A stretch of 64,000 bases of DNA from Sphingobacterium sp. JB170 (GTDB taxonomy: Bacteria > Bacteroidota > Bacteroidia > Sphingobacteriales > Sphingobacteriaceae): contig NZ_FUKU01000042.1 of NCBI RefSeq assembly GCF_900163865.1, positions 1 through 64,000 on the forward strand. Direction: 5' to 3'. Both the position numbers and the translations under genes were made by a program. Positions 18,579 through 27,728 of this stretch are shown one piece after another (within the stretch, counting starts at the first letter, position 1; the number at the start of each line of letters is the position of its first letter). The notes below the pieces were generated by a model. It did not search any database, was not told the DNA's origin, and was given only the letters and a program-made list of their open reading frames with translations.

Positions 18579-19580
18579 ATGAAAAAAAGTATTTATCTAG
18601 TTTTTTTAATGATTGCAACCGCAGGATGCGTTGTATCATGCAATGATGAGTGGAAAGAAGAACAGTTCGTCCAGATGCCTTCATTCAAAGCAAGCCCCAA
18701 TACCGAAGGTGTAACGTTCTGCTACGTCCGATATAATGCGGCAGGGAAAATGCGATTTGATCTCCCAATAATTGTGAGTGGTTCGACACCAAATTCCATT
18801 GATCGAACTATTCATCTAGGATTGGATACGGATACTTTGGCAAAATTAAACCAAGAGCAATATGGCCATCGCAGCGAATTATATTTCAAACAGTTAGAAA
18901 GTAAATATTATAGTATGCCACTTGTCGTTGATGTTCCGGCAAATGTAAGCACCGTCACTGTGCCCATCGATTTCACATTAGGAGATTTAGATCAGTCAGA
19001 CAAATGGTTGTTACCTTTACAGATTTTAGATGAACCTAACTACAACTACATCGCAAATCCTCACAAACACTACCGCAGAGCAATGCTGCGTATCACACCA
19101 TTTAACGACTATTCCGGGGAATATGGTGGAACATTGTATAAGATATATCTTGAAGGAGATAATGAGCCGCTTACATTAAATACCCACCGTACATTTGTTG
19201 TGGATGAACAAACATTATTTCTCTATGCCGGTCTCAGAGATATAGACTTTCTCGACCGCAAAAATTACAAGGTGTTTATCAAGTTTACGGACGACAAGAT
19301 CGATCTTCAAAAGAAAAAATTAGAAATATGGAGTGATAATTCGGAAAATAACAAATTTAAAGTAGGAGAACAGCAATCTTATTATACCATTGATGAGGCA
19401 TGGGACGCTCAGCGTCCCTATATGAAGCACGTTTATATCACCCTATATCTTTCCTATGAGTTTGAAGATTATACTGCAATTCCTGGCCAACGACTAAAAT
19501 ATCGCGTAGAGGGGACATTATCCATGCAACGTGATTTGAATACATTAATACCAGATGAAGATCAGCAAATTCAATGGTAA
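18579..19580 (+). CDS. Surface lipoprotein, DUF1735/DUF4973-like (putative glycan-binding protein)
   Basis: 333 residues with a lipoprotein signal (IATAGCVVSC, Cys17 or Cys21). The N-terminal half looks like a DUF1735/BT_3987-type beta-sandwich (FCYVRYNAAGKMRFDLPIIV, then LAKLNQEQYGHR and VPIDFTLGDLDQSDKWLLPL). The C-terminal half (YSGEYGGTLYKIYLEGDN, DIDFLDRKNYKVFIKF, LKYRVEGTLSM) fits DUF4973. In other Bacteroidota such proteins follow SusD as surface glycan-binding subunits. The exact ligand is unknown. It is the last tightly linked gene of the cluster; a 1.4-kb gap holding the opposed regulator separates it from the sulfatase. Confidence 0.8.
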   Translation: MKKSIYLVFLMIATAGCVVSCNDEWKEEQFVQMPSFKASPNTEGVTFCYVRYNAAGKMRFDLPIIVSGSTPNSIDRTIHLGLDTDTLAKLNQEQYGHRSELYFKQLESKYYSMPLVVDVPANVSTVTVPIDFTLGDLDQSDKWLLPLQILDEPNYNYIANPHKHYRRAMLRITPFNDYSGEYGGTLYKIYLEGDNEPLTLNTHRTFVVDEQTLFLYAGLRDIDFLDRKNYKVFIKFTDDKIDLQKKKLEIWSDNSENNKFKVGEQQSYYTIDEAWDAQRPYMKHVYITLYLSYEFEDYTAIPGQRLKYRVEGTLSMQRDLNTLIPDEDQQIQW

Positions 19581-19706
19581 AAAATAGTAATTTCATACGT
19601 TTAAAGGATACTTCCAATTTGTATACTTTTATCGTATGGAATTACTGCAACATAAAATGACAAGACAGGCTAAAAAAGGATAGCGAAATATTAGGTCTTC
19701 GAAATT

Positions 19707-20486
19707 TTATCGACGATATTCAGTTTCGCGTTGAAGAGAATTGAAATATTCTCGTGGGCCAAGTTTAAAATACCGTTGAAAGTTTTTCGTGAAAACGCTT
19801 TGTGACCTATACCCGACCATAGTTGAAATCTCATACAATGAAAACTCATTTTCGGCAATGAGCGTGACCGCCCTTTTTAATCGCTTGATATCGATCAATT
19901 CCTTTGGTGACAGCGAGGATAGAGATTTTATTTTCCGATAAAATGTCGGCCGGCTCATGTGCATATGATAGGCTAGCAAATCAATATCCAAATGCGGCTC
20001 TTTCATATTTTTACATATATAGTCATCTAACTTTTTAAGAAAAGACTCATCACCCTTGGATAGTGCGATTACCCTTACATCCTCGAACGGAGAATTTGCA
20101 ATATGATCCTTTATTTTGACACGATTACTAAGCAAATTTGCCATTTGTGTTCGTAATAAACGTTGAGAAAAAGGCTTTTGTATATACGCGTCGGCTCCAT
20201 TTTCTAGGCCTTCAATTTGGGCGTTAAATGTATTTCTAGCCGTCAACAATATAATTGGAATATGACAGTATTTAATATCTGTTTTAAGAATTTTACATAA
20301 TTCAAACCCGTCAACTCCCGGCATCATCACGTCTGAAATGATTAGATGAACAATCTCTTTATTTAATAAAGACAAAGCATTTTCTCCGTTTTCTGCGAGA
20401 TGTAATTTGTATGTATCTTCTAAAACGTCAGAAAGTAGTTCAAGTATTTCTTTATTATCATCAATAATTAAAATCGATTCTTTCAT
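19707..20486 (-). CDS. Response regulator with AraC-type output domain, no linked kinase
   Basis: About 259 residues from the ATG at 20486 (an ATG at 20510 would add 8). The receiver domain (1-120) shows ILIIDDNKE with the acidic pair, the phosphoacceptor aspartate in LIISDVMMPGVDGFE, T in IILLTARN and K in GADAYIQKPFS. The C-terminal AraC domain (about 150-255) has LDIDLLAYHMHMSRPTFYRK and FSLYEISTMVGYRSQSVFTK, then YFKLGPREYF. This is the layout of the last two domains of a hybrid two-component system, yet the sensor and kinase parts are not in the 490 bases upstream. It lies convergent with the DUF4973-like gene and divergent from the sulfatase, so it probably controls this locus, but its signal input is unclear. 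Confidence 0.87.
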   Translation of the reverse strand: MKESILIIDDNKEILELLSDVLEDTYKLHLAENGENALSLLNKEIVHLIISDVMMPGVDGFELCKILKTDIKYCHIPIILLTARNTFNAQIEGLENGADAYIQKPFSQRLLRTQMANLLSNRVKIKDHIANSPFEDVRVIALSKGDESFLKKLDDYICKNMKEPHLDIDLLAYHMHMSRPTFYRKIKSLSSLSPKELIDIKRLKRAVTLIAENEFSLYEISTMVGYRSQSVFTKNFQRYFKLGPREYFNSLQRETEYRR

Positions 20487-20510
20487 ATTCGTACATTTTT
20501 CAACACCCAT

Positions 20511-21088
20511 TTAATTTCGAATTCCGCTAATTGTCTTGGAATGTCGTCAACTCCGTGTCGATTTCTATTACCTATCCTGTAAGCAACAAATCAAACGTCC
20601 GCAATCTAAAACTTAAGTAAAAGAACTACTGTTTTGTAATCGCCACAAAAATGATTCACCGCCAAGCTTTCGCTAAGACCCGTTAAATTACCTGTTTTAT
20701 GAAATGATATATCAGGCTCATAATTAGTTAAGACAACTATAGGCAAACTTTACATGCCTATTTACTAATATTCGTCTCGTTAGATAAACTTAATAAAAAT
20801 ATTCTTTTCCCCATAATCATCAAGATAATAATACTTTGATAGACAAACACCATAACAAACACACTATCAATATCATACGATTCGAATTTATTCGCAATCA
20901 GCATGTTTTTGAGACAAATCAACAAGAATTTGAATAATTGAAACAACAATAGTTCATCTTGAACTCGTTAACTTTGTTAATCGAGCGATTGAATTCAAGT
21001 GCGCAGCCGATCCACACGTATAGATCGGCACAAGCGGTCAATTAATCGAACATTAACTACTTTTGATCACGTACAATCTACAGTCAAT
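20511..21088. promoter_or_regulatory. Divergent control region between AraC-type regulator and sulfatase
   Basis: AT-rich, with no convincing gene; a minus-strand 63-codon frame at 20758-20949 is hydrophobic low-complexity sequence without recognisable relatives. TAACTTTG at 20969-20976 matches the Bacteroidota -7 box (TAnnTTTG) and would start a sulfatase transcript near 20983. The expected TTG 19 bases further upstream is absent, which fits a promoter that needs an activator such as the adjacent AraC-type regulator. Confidence 0.4.
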
Positions 21089-22564
21089 ATGCTTCGAAAA
21101 CTTTCATTAGTAATGATAATAATAGGCGTCTGCGCTTTACAATCACTATTTGGCCAAATTGATAAAAATAGCCAGCCGAACGTAGTACTTATTATTGCAG
21201 ACGATATCGGATGGGGCGACATCGGTTTCTATGGAAATACGGATGTCAAAACGCCCAACATTGACGCCCTGGCAGCTTCTAGTCTGGTATTTAACAATAT
21301 GTATCTTACAACAAGCAGCTGCAGTCCAAGTAGGTGTAGCTTAATCTCGGGTAGATACCCGCACAATACCGGCGCCCCCGAGCTACACGACCCTCTACCG
21401 GCGGATCAAGTTATGTTTCCGGAAATCCTCCGGAATAAAGGGTATTATACTGCACTTTCAGGGAAGAATCATATGGGTAATGCGGTCAAAAAAGCTTTTG
21501 AATTGATTTCGCTAGGAAAAGGGCCTGGCGCAGAAGAAGATTGGTTATCGATACTTCAAAATCGGCCAAAAGAAAAACCGTTTTTTATGTGGTTTGCCTC
21601 ACACGATGCGCATCGCGACTGGCAATTCGATCAGCACGGAACGATGTATAATCCAGACGGTATAAAAGTACCTCCAATGATGTTCGACGGACCTCAAACA
21701 CGAAAAGACGTTACTGGATACTATCACGAAATTTCGCGACTCGACCATTACGTTGGTGAGGTAGTTGGCGAACTTAAACGTCAAGGAATTTATGAAGATA
21801 CCTATATCATTTTTATGAGCGATAACGGAAGTCCATTTCCGCGTAATAAAGCTCGACTATACGACAGTGGAATAAAAAGCCCTTTTATTGTCCACGGCCC
21901 ACAAATAGGTATTGCGCGCGATTCTTCACTTGTTAGCGCAATTGATATTGCTCCTACCATTTTAGAAATAGCCGGGCTTCCCGCAATAGACAATCGAATA
22001 CAAGGAAAAAGCTTTTTGGGAACAATGCAAGGTCGCGAACATGCAACAAGAGATTTTGTATTCGCAGAACATAACTGGCATGTGTTTCAAGCCTATGAAC
22101 GTATGGTAAGGTTTGGAGACTGGGTATATATCCGCAATGGTTTCCCAAACAGGCAAAACCTAGCTGGCGAATCAACAAAAATGTTCCCCGCCGGAGAAGA
22201 GCTCTGGACAAGCTACGAGCAAGGGGCGACTAACGCGAATCAAGAAGATGTTTTTCTAAAACCGAGACCGGCCGAAGAGCTATTTAATGTGTCGTCCGAC
22301 CCCTTTCAATTTACCAACCTGGTGAACGACCAAAACAATCAAAAAATATTATCCTACCTGCGTAGCGTACTTACCACATGGATTAAAGAAACCGGAGATT
22401 CTCGGCCCGAAAATCCCACACCCGATCGTGACGATATCGAGGGGAAACGACTTCCGTTAAAATGGAGCAAGGGAGAAAAACCCGGTGCACAATTTAATGC
22501 TCACCAAATAAATCAACCTGGTCCTATATTAAAAAAACAATATGATCAACAAAATCAAAAATAG
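21089..22564 (+). CDS. Secreted type I sulfatase, sulfamidase (SGSH)-like
   Basis: 491 residues from the ATG at 21089; upstream in-frame codons (to 20999) lack a signal sequence and look like leader. A signal peptide ends near FGQ (23). The N-terminal metal site IIADDIGWGD (D38, D39) and the sulfatase motif SSCSPSRCSLISGR, whose Cys78 would become formylglycine, are intact. The stretch after it (YPHNTGAPELH, later YYTALSGKNHMG) resembles N-sulfoglucosamine sulfohydrolases more than arylsulfatases. FMSDNGSP supplies the second metal ligands. It would remove sulfate from an imported or surface-bound sugar in the periplasm. Substrate assignment to N-sulfate is inference. It needs a maturase encoded elsewhere. 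Confidence 0.9.
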   Translation: MLRKLSLVMIIIGVCALQSLFGQIDKNSQPNVVLIIADDIGWGDIGFYGNTDVKTPNIDALAASSLVFNNMYLTTSSCSPSRCSLISGRYPHNTGAPELHDPLPADQVMFPEILRNKGYYTALSGKNHMGNAVKKAFELISLGKGPGAEEDWLSILQNRPKEKPFFMWFASHDAHRDWQFDQHGTMYNPDGIKVPPMMFDGPQTRKDVTGYYHEISRLDHYVGEVVGELKRQGIYEDTYIIFMSDNGSPFPRNKARLYDSGIKSPFIVHGPQIGIARDSSLVSAIDIAPTILEIAGLPAIDNRIQGKSFLGTMQGREHATRDFVFAEHNWHVFQAYERMVRFGDWVYIRNGFPNRQNLAGESTKMFPAGEELWTSYEQGATNANQEDVFLKPRPAEELFNVSSDPFQFTNLVNDQNNQKILSYLRSVLTTWIKETGDSRPENPTPDRDDIEGKRLPLKWSKGEKPGAQFNAHQINQPGPILKKQYDQQNQK

Positions 22565-22638
22565 CATCGATCGACACCTCCGGCAACAGTAAAATTTGCT
22601 AAAGTGTTCCTCGACAGTTTTGCCTACCTATCGCGCCA

Positions 22639-22678
22639 AGAAAAAAAGGAGTCCCTGCAATACGCGCAAAGGACTCCT
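22639..22678 (-). terminator. Intrinsic terminator after the third susD
   Basis: AGGAGTCC (22647-22654) and GGACTCCT (22671-22678) form an 8-bp stem. On the minus strand it is followed by seven T residues, 25 bases beyond the SusD stop. It also separates the convergent sulfatase gene. Confidence 0.8.
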
Positions 22679-22702
22679 ACGATAAAAACTAAGTATAATG
22701 TA

Positions 22703-24460
22703 CTACCAACCTGGGTTTTGACCTAGATCAGGATTGATAACCAAATCCGTATTAGATATTGGTCGAAGGTATTTCTTTTGGTCAAATTGACGATCTTCGT
22801 CGTCTCGCCAGATAATATGCCCCTTGGTACCTTCTGATAATTTCGAAGCGCTACCGTCGATAACGACATATGATACACCTTGTTGCGGGGACGATGGTGT
22901 TTTACTAACAAACGAAACATCCGGTGTACCATTGCCATCTAAGTCCATTGCTTGATCCATCGCTGGCACATAAATACCTTTCCACGACATTTCTAGCAGT
23001 TCGCCTTTTTTCCAGCGCATAAGGTCATCATAGCGCAATCCTTCATACACAAGTTCGATTCCACGCTCTCGGCGTACTTCCAGTAAATATTTATCGGTGA
23101 TATCCGGAAAATAGACTTGCTGCAAGTAGCGATCAGCAACGACGGGTCGATTTTCTTCAATACCGGCACGCGCTCTAAGGGCTCCGATAGTTTCATCCCA
23201 GATCAAGGGATCAGAAGTTAACTTTCCAAGTTCCGCTGCCGCTTCCGCATAGTTCAACAGAATTTCAGCATAGCGCATCATTGTGATGGAATTATATCCT
23301 TCTGCAACTCCATCCAAACGTTTATCATCCAAGCTAAATTTCAATAGATGGTAGCCCGTGAAGGTATACCCAAAGTTTGGAGGAGCAGCCGAACCGTCTG
23401 AGCGCGTATATCCTAAACTACGAACAGTTTGCGCCAGTCGTGGATCACGTTCTTTCATCTCCTGGACAAACGGGATCTCATCAAATCCTGTCCTATCGGT
23501 AAACCGGCTTCCGTCAGTGTTTAGATACGTGTTGACAAATTGTTTATTTAATCCCCACCGCGCGCCATAGGTAGCAGAATTAAATTTCCATGTAATCTCA
23601 TGCCATCGTTTCAATGAATTATTGTGAACATTTGCCCACATCACCTCCGTAGAAACAGGATTTTCACTAATAAACAAGGTTCTATAGTCGGTCTCCGGAC
23701 TTCCCGTACTGTACAAGCTATACTGTTTCGAGTCTATCAATTCTTTCGATGCATTAAATGCATCAGTGAGCCATTTGTCGGCCGTGTTTTGAAGATTTAA
23801 CTCATCGTGGTACTTACGGTAGGTACCTTCGAATAAACAAATCCGAGATTTAAGACCGAGGGCTACCCATTTAGTAATGGTAGAGGATGTATTATCCTTG
23901 GCGTCTCGAATATTGGCTACCGCAAAATCCAAATCTGCCAGTACAGAATCCATAACGGACGCTCGCGGGTCTCTCGGCTTATACAATAGCTCGCGATCCT
24001 CCGTTGAGAGAGGCTGTGAATACCAAGGCACATCTCCATAATCTTTTACCATATCGAAGTAAAACAGTGCGCGGTAGAACCGTGCGATTCCGGCAAAATG
24101 ATTTCTTGCTTCCTCAGGGATGGCAGGGTTATCATATTTACTCAAAAAGTAATTCACGTTTCGCAGCTTGGTCCAGCTCCACGCGCCTTGATCAACTGAA
24201 GAGAAATTCCCTGCAATAAACTTTGGGGAATTATTCTTAGAAGTATACTCTCCCATTTCGTCTGCCTGTACGAGCGCTAACGCGGATGGAGTAAATTGCT
24301 GATAGAACGAATTTACATAAAGCTGAAGGTCCGCTTCGGTATTAAAATATGTAGAAGGCACCAATTTGTCAAAAGGCTCGCGATCGAGGAAATCTTTGCT
24401 ACATGATGAAAAAGCCACAGCTATGAATCCTAATATGCCGATTTTTAGTTTTAAGTTCAT
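22703..24460 (-). CDS. SusD-like lipoprotein of the PHP-phosphoesterase operon
   Basis: 585 residues from the ATG at 24460; the open frame continues back to 24541 inside susC without a signal. The lipoprotein signal is LGFIAVAFSSCSKDFLDREP (Cys about 20), the classic SusD start. Further marks are FAGIARFYRALFYFDMVKDY, MMRYAEILLNYAEAAAELG, VRRERGIELVYEGLRYDDLM and a final GQNPGW. It binds substrate above the SusC barrel. It begins 10 bases after the susC stop codon. Ligand unknown; the PHP phosphoesterase at the head of the operon is the only hint. Confidence 0.93.
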   Translation of the reverse strand: MNLKLKIGILGFIAVAFSSCSKDFLDREPFDKLVPSTYFNTEADLQLYVNSFYQQFTPSALALVQADEMGEYTSKNNSPKFIAGNFSSVDQGAWSWTKLRNVNYFLSKYDNPAIPEEARNHFAGIARFYRALFYFDMVKDYGDVPWYSQPLSTEDRELLYKPRDPRASVMDSVLADLDFAVANIRDAKDNTSSTITKWVALGLKSRICLFEGTYRKYHDELNLQNTADKWLTDAFNASKELIDSKQYSLYSTGSPETDYRTLFISENPVSTEVMWANVHNNSLKRWHEITWKFNSATYGARWGLNKQFVNTYLNTDGSRFTDRTGFDEIPFVQEMKERDPRLAQTVRSLGYTRSDGSAAPPNFGYTFTGYHLLKFSLDDKRLDGVAEGYNSITMMRYAEILLNYAEAAAELGKLTSDPLIWDETIGALRARAGIEENRPVVADRYLQQVYFPDITDKYLLEVRRERGIELVYEGLRYDDLMRWKKGELLEMSWKGIYVPAMDQAMDLDGNGTPDVSFVSKTPSSPQQGVSYVVIDGSASKLSEGTKGHIIWRDDEDRQFDQKKYLRPISNTDLVINPDLGQNPGW

Positions 24461-24470
24461 TGAAGTATGT

Positions 24471-27400
24471 TTAGAAAGTAACATTAATACCAAATGTTGT
24501 GGTCTTGAGCTGCGGATACGCATATCCTTCTCCGGATCCATTGGTTAATTCTCCGATTGGTTTTTCGATGACTTCTGGGTCGAAATTCTCCGTATGCTTA
24601 AACAAACCCGAAAACGTGAATAGATTCTGAGCAGTCAAGAACAATTGAACATTGCTCAATTTAGCTCCCTGTACCCACCGTTGAGGCAATGTATAATCCA
24701 AAGTCAATGTTTTCAGTCTTAAGTACGAAACATCTTGTAAATACCGTGTTTGTGGGGCGCCTAACGAACGGTCGGCACCAAGAGCGGTATAGCCACGGTA
24801 ACGTGGGAAGTAAGCATCAGGATTATCCTCGGTCCAGATATCCTCCATCATCTTGGTCGGCTGGTAACCATAAGGTCTGTTATACGGTCCCCAGAATAAG
24901 CCGGCTTCTTTAGCGAAATAATAATCACGCTTGCCAACACCTTGGAAAAAAGCGGATAGGCCTATCCCATTCCAACGACCCGATAGTGTAAAACCAAATT
25001 GATAACGCGGAGAGTTGTTACCGATCACCTTACGGTCACCCGGATTATCCAGAGTATTGTCACCCTGGTTAACAACACCATCACCGTTGAGGTCCGCAAA
25101 CTTCAAATCGCCTGCCAGCCAAACATTATTATTGGAGTTACGAATGAAACTCTGGTCAGCATGGTTCGCTACATCTTCGTCTGAGGCGAAAAAACCCAAT
25201 GTTTGATATCCCCATATCTCACCGACTTCTTGTCCTACGTAATAGCTACTTAGCACATTTTCAGGATTGTTAAAGCGGGTAAGATGTGATTTGCTATCCC
25301 ATAACGATCCGTTGATACCCCAATTGAAAGGTTTCCCGGCAAGCTCAAACTGATTGTTATAGTTAACCGTCAGCTCCCATCCCTTTGTTGACATATCGGC
25401 AAAGTTACCGTACGGTACTGCTGCACCAAATACATTTGGTAAGGGCTGACCAATAGTGAACATATCATAAGTTTTCCGGTTGTACCAGTCAAACGTCAAG
25501 TTCAGCGCGTTGTCAAAGAAGCCTAAATCCATCCCCACGTTGAAGGTCGTTGAACGTTCCCAAGTAAGTCCATCAGGAATTACTCCTGGAATCGACGTGT
25601 AACTTGGTTGTACGCCGCCCAATACAACATTTGTCTTAGCGACAGACATTTGTTCCAAGTAACGGTACGGCGCAACATTCCCGTTCCCCAATGAACCGAA
25701 AGATGCGCGGAACTTCAAATTACTGACCAGCGGTTTAGCATCTTCAAAAAATGACTCGTTCGACACGACCCAACCCGCAGACACCGAAGGAAAGAAACCA
25801 TACCGTTGATCTTCAGGAAACTTGGACGACCCATCGTAACGGCCATTCAGCTCCAATAGATATTTACCATCATACGCATAATTTAAACGGTAGAATAGCC
25901 CTATGTATGCCCACTCGTTACCACCACCGGCGATATTATAGTTTAGCCCGTCCATCAGGTTAAAATCAGGTTTGTCCGGAAGGATAATCCCGTCGCGCTG
26001 TGCATTTAACGTTTTAAAAGTTTGCGATTCGACGTTATAACCTACCAAGGCATTAATATCATGCTTCTCGTCAAAAGTTTGCGTATAATTTGCGGTAATA
26101 TTGCCGGCGATATATTTGGTACGTTCCCCCAGCTCGCGCAACATGCTGCGGCCGAAGCGATAAACCTCGCCCGGGGAGTTACTATAATCAACATAGTTGT
26201 TCGTCCGCTGCTCATCCTGCCACGTTCGCGAGTACGTTAAGTCCCCTTTTAAGGTAAGAGCACTAAACGGCTTAATGATCACGCCTGCTGTATTTCTTAA
26301 TACCGTATTGTTTAAATCGGAAGCATTATTACCTTCCATAAAAGAAGCTATCCCAGTATATACTGCCGAATGGGTATATGTCCCGTCAGGATTATGTATT
26401 ACCGCCATCGGATATCCTTGGTGTTCAAATTGACGCCAAATATTCCCGTCACCATCAGCAAACATGGGATAATGGTAATCATATGAACTGATTTCAGTAT
26501 TATTTTCAAAGGTTAACCAGTCGTTAACTTTCACATCACCCTTACCGCGGATATTATATTTATTAAATTTATCTGGATTGTAATTGAAAATCCCGGCCTG
26601 ATGATAATAACGTCCGGATAAATAATAAGATGCTTTTTCGCCGCCACCTGAAATGCTCAATGCTTGCTCGGTGCTTGGCATATCATCGCGATAGACCATA
26701 TTATACCAATCCGTATTACCAAAATATTCCCAACGGTTGGTTGCTTCATTGAAGATAGCATCCTCGCCCGTCGGATTCTCCGATTGTTGCTTTAACCTTT
26801 CCAAATATTCCAACGAAAAAGGGTAAATATTGTTTACAGAAATTGGAGTTGACTTGTAGTCGTTCCATGCATTGAATGCCGTATTGAAGTTGTTTGCCCA
26901 CTCGTATCCATTGGTTATTAATTTCGGTTCAACAACACGATTGTTGATCGAGAGGTTCGAATTAAATGTGACGGTAGCTTTACCGCCTTTTGGTGATTTA
27001 GTAGTGATTAAAACAACCCCAAATGCTGCCCGTGAACCATAGATTGCAGCAGACGAAGCATCCTTCAAAACCGTTACACTCTCAATATCATTCGGGTTCA
27101 CCATATTCGGATCACCCTCTACCCCATCGATCAAAACAAGCGCACTACCACCGGCTCCAATCGAAGTTGTTCCCCGCACATTAAATGTTGCTCCACGTGT
27201 AGGACTTCCGTCCACCATTTTCAAATTTAAGTTCGGTAAGGCACCTTGCAGCATACGGCTTAAATTCGCTGCGGGACGGTTTTCTAACACTTCAGATCCT
27301 ACTTGCGATACCGCACCAGTAAGGTTTATCTTTTTCTGTGTTCCGTAACCTACCACGACAACTTCTTCTAAGTCATTTTTGTTATCGAGCTGTATCACGA

Positions 27401-27716
27401 TATTATTAAATGGGCCAGTGACTTGCTGTGTTTTGGTGGTAAAACCGACGTAGGAAACGGCTAGCGTAACAGAAGATGCATCGGTTTCTAAAGTAAATCG
27501 TCCGTTTTGATCCGTCGCCGTACCTTTATTTGTTCCCTGTACGGTCACGGTTGCATTTTCAATTGGATTCCCATTGCCATCGACAACTTGCCCTGAAATA
27601 GTTTGCTGATAATCGCTTCGGAAAGCTAGTTCGTTCCTTAATTTCGAAGCTTTCGACTCCATCGGGAAGGACAATATCGTCCCTGCCAATAGAAATATTG
27701 GTATGTATGGTCTCAT
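24471..27716 (-). CDS. SusC-like TonB-dependent transporter of the PHP-phosphoesterase operon
   Basis: 1081 residues: signal peptide (ends near SKA), carboxypeptidase-regulatory-like domain (about 38-125, ISGQVVDGNGNPIENATVTV), TonB box-like EEVVVVGYGTQKKINLTGAV, plug with PTRGATFNVRGTTSIG, ALVLIDGVEGDPN and ESVTVLKDASSAAIYGSRAA, and a full barrel ending in TFGINVTF. It lies 12 bases after the PHP gene and 10 before susD. Sequence of the plug differs clearly from the two other SusC proteins in this window, so it is not a recent duplicate. Confidence 0.95.
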   Translation of the reverse strand: MRPYIPIFLLAGTILSFPMESKASKLRNELAFRSDYQQTISGQVVDGNGNPIENATVTVQGTNKGTATDQNGRFTLETDASSVTLAVSYVGFTTKTQQVTGPFNNIVIQLDNKNDLEEVVVVGYGTQKKINLTGAVSQVGSEVLENRPAANLSRMLQGALPNLNLKMVDGSPTRGATFNVRGTTSIGAGGSALVLIDGVEGDPNMVNPNDIESVTVLKDASSAAIYGSRAAFGVVLITTKSPKGGKATVTFNSNLSINNRVVEPKLITNGYEWANNFNTAFNAWNDYKSTPISVNNIYPFSLEYLERLKQQSENPTGEDAIFNEATNRWEYFGNTDWYNMVYRDDMPSTEQALSISGGGEKASYYLSGRYYHQAGIFNYNPDKFNKYNIRGKGDVKVNDWLTFENNTEISSYDYHYPMFADGDGNIWRQFEHQGYPMAVIHNPDGTYTHSAVYTGIASFMEGNNASDLNNTVLRNTAGVIIKPFSALTLKGDLTYSRTWQDEQRTNNYVDYSNSPGEVYRFGRSMLRELGERTKYIAGNITANYTQTFDEKHDINALVGYNVESQTFKTLNAQRDGIILPDKPDFNLMDGLNYNIAGGGNEWAYIGLFYRLNYAYDGKYLLELNGRYDGSSKFPEDQRYGFFPSVSAGWVVSNESFFEDAKPLVSNLKFRASFGSLGNGNVAPYRYLEQMSVAKTNVVLGGVQPSYTSIPGVIPDGLTWERSTTFNVGMDLGFFDNALNLTFDWYNRKTYDMFTIGQPLPNVFGAAVPYGNFADMSTKGWELTVNYNNQFELAGKPFNWGINGSLWDSKSHLTRFNNPENVLSSYYVGQEVGEIWGYQTLGFFASDEDVANHADQSFIRNSNNNVWLAGDLKFADLNGDGVVNQGDNTLDNPGDRKVIGNNSPRYQFGFTLSGRWNGIGLSAFFQGVGKRDYYFAKEAGLFWGPYNRPYGYQPTKMMEDIWTEDNPDAYFPRYRGYTALGADRSLGAPQTRYLQDVSYLRLKTLTLDYTLPQRWVQGAKLSNVQLFLTAQNLFTFSGLFKHTENFDPEVIEKPIGELTNGSGEGYAYPQLKTTTFGINVTF

Positions 27717-27728
27717 AAAACGAATAGC

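Noticed and set aside
20758-20949. 63-codon hydrophobic minus-strand frame
   Set aside because: Low-complexity Leu/Ile-rich sequence in an AT-rich control region, no recognised family, no promoter or start context.
6063-27716. Idea that the three SusC/SusD pairs are recent duplicates of each other
   Set aside because: Plug and barrel sequences differ throughout, and the SusD proteins belong to different branches; they are separate systems.
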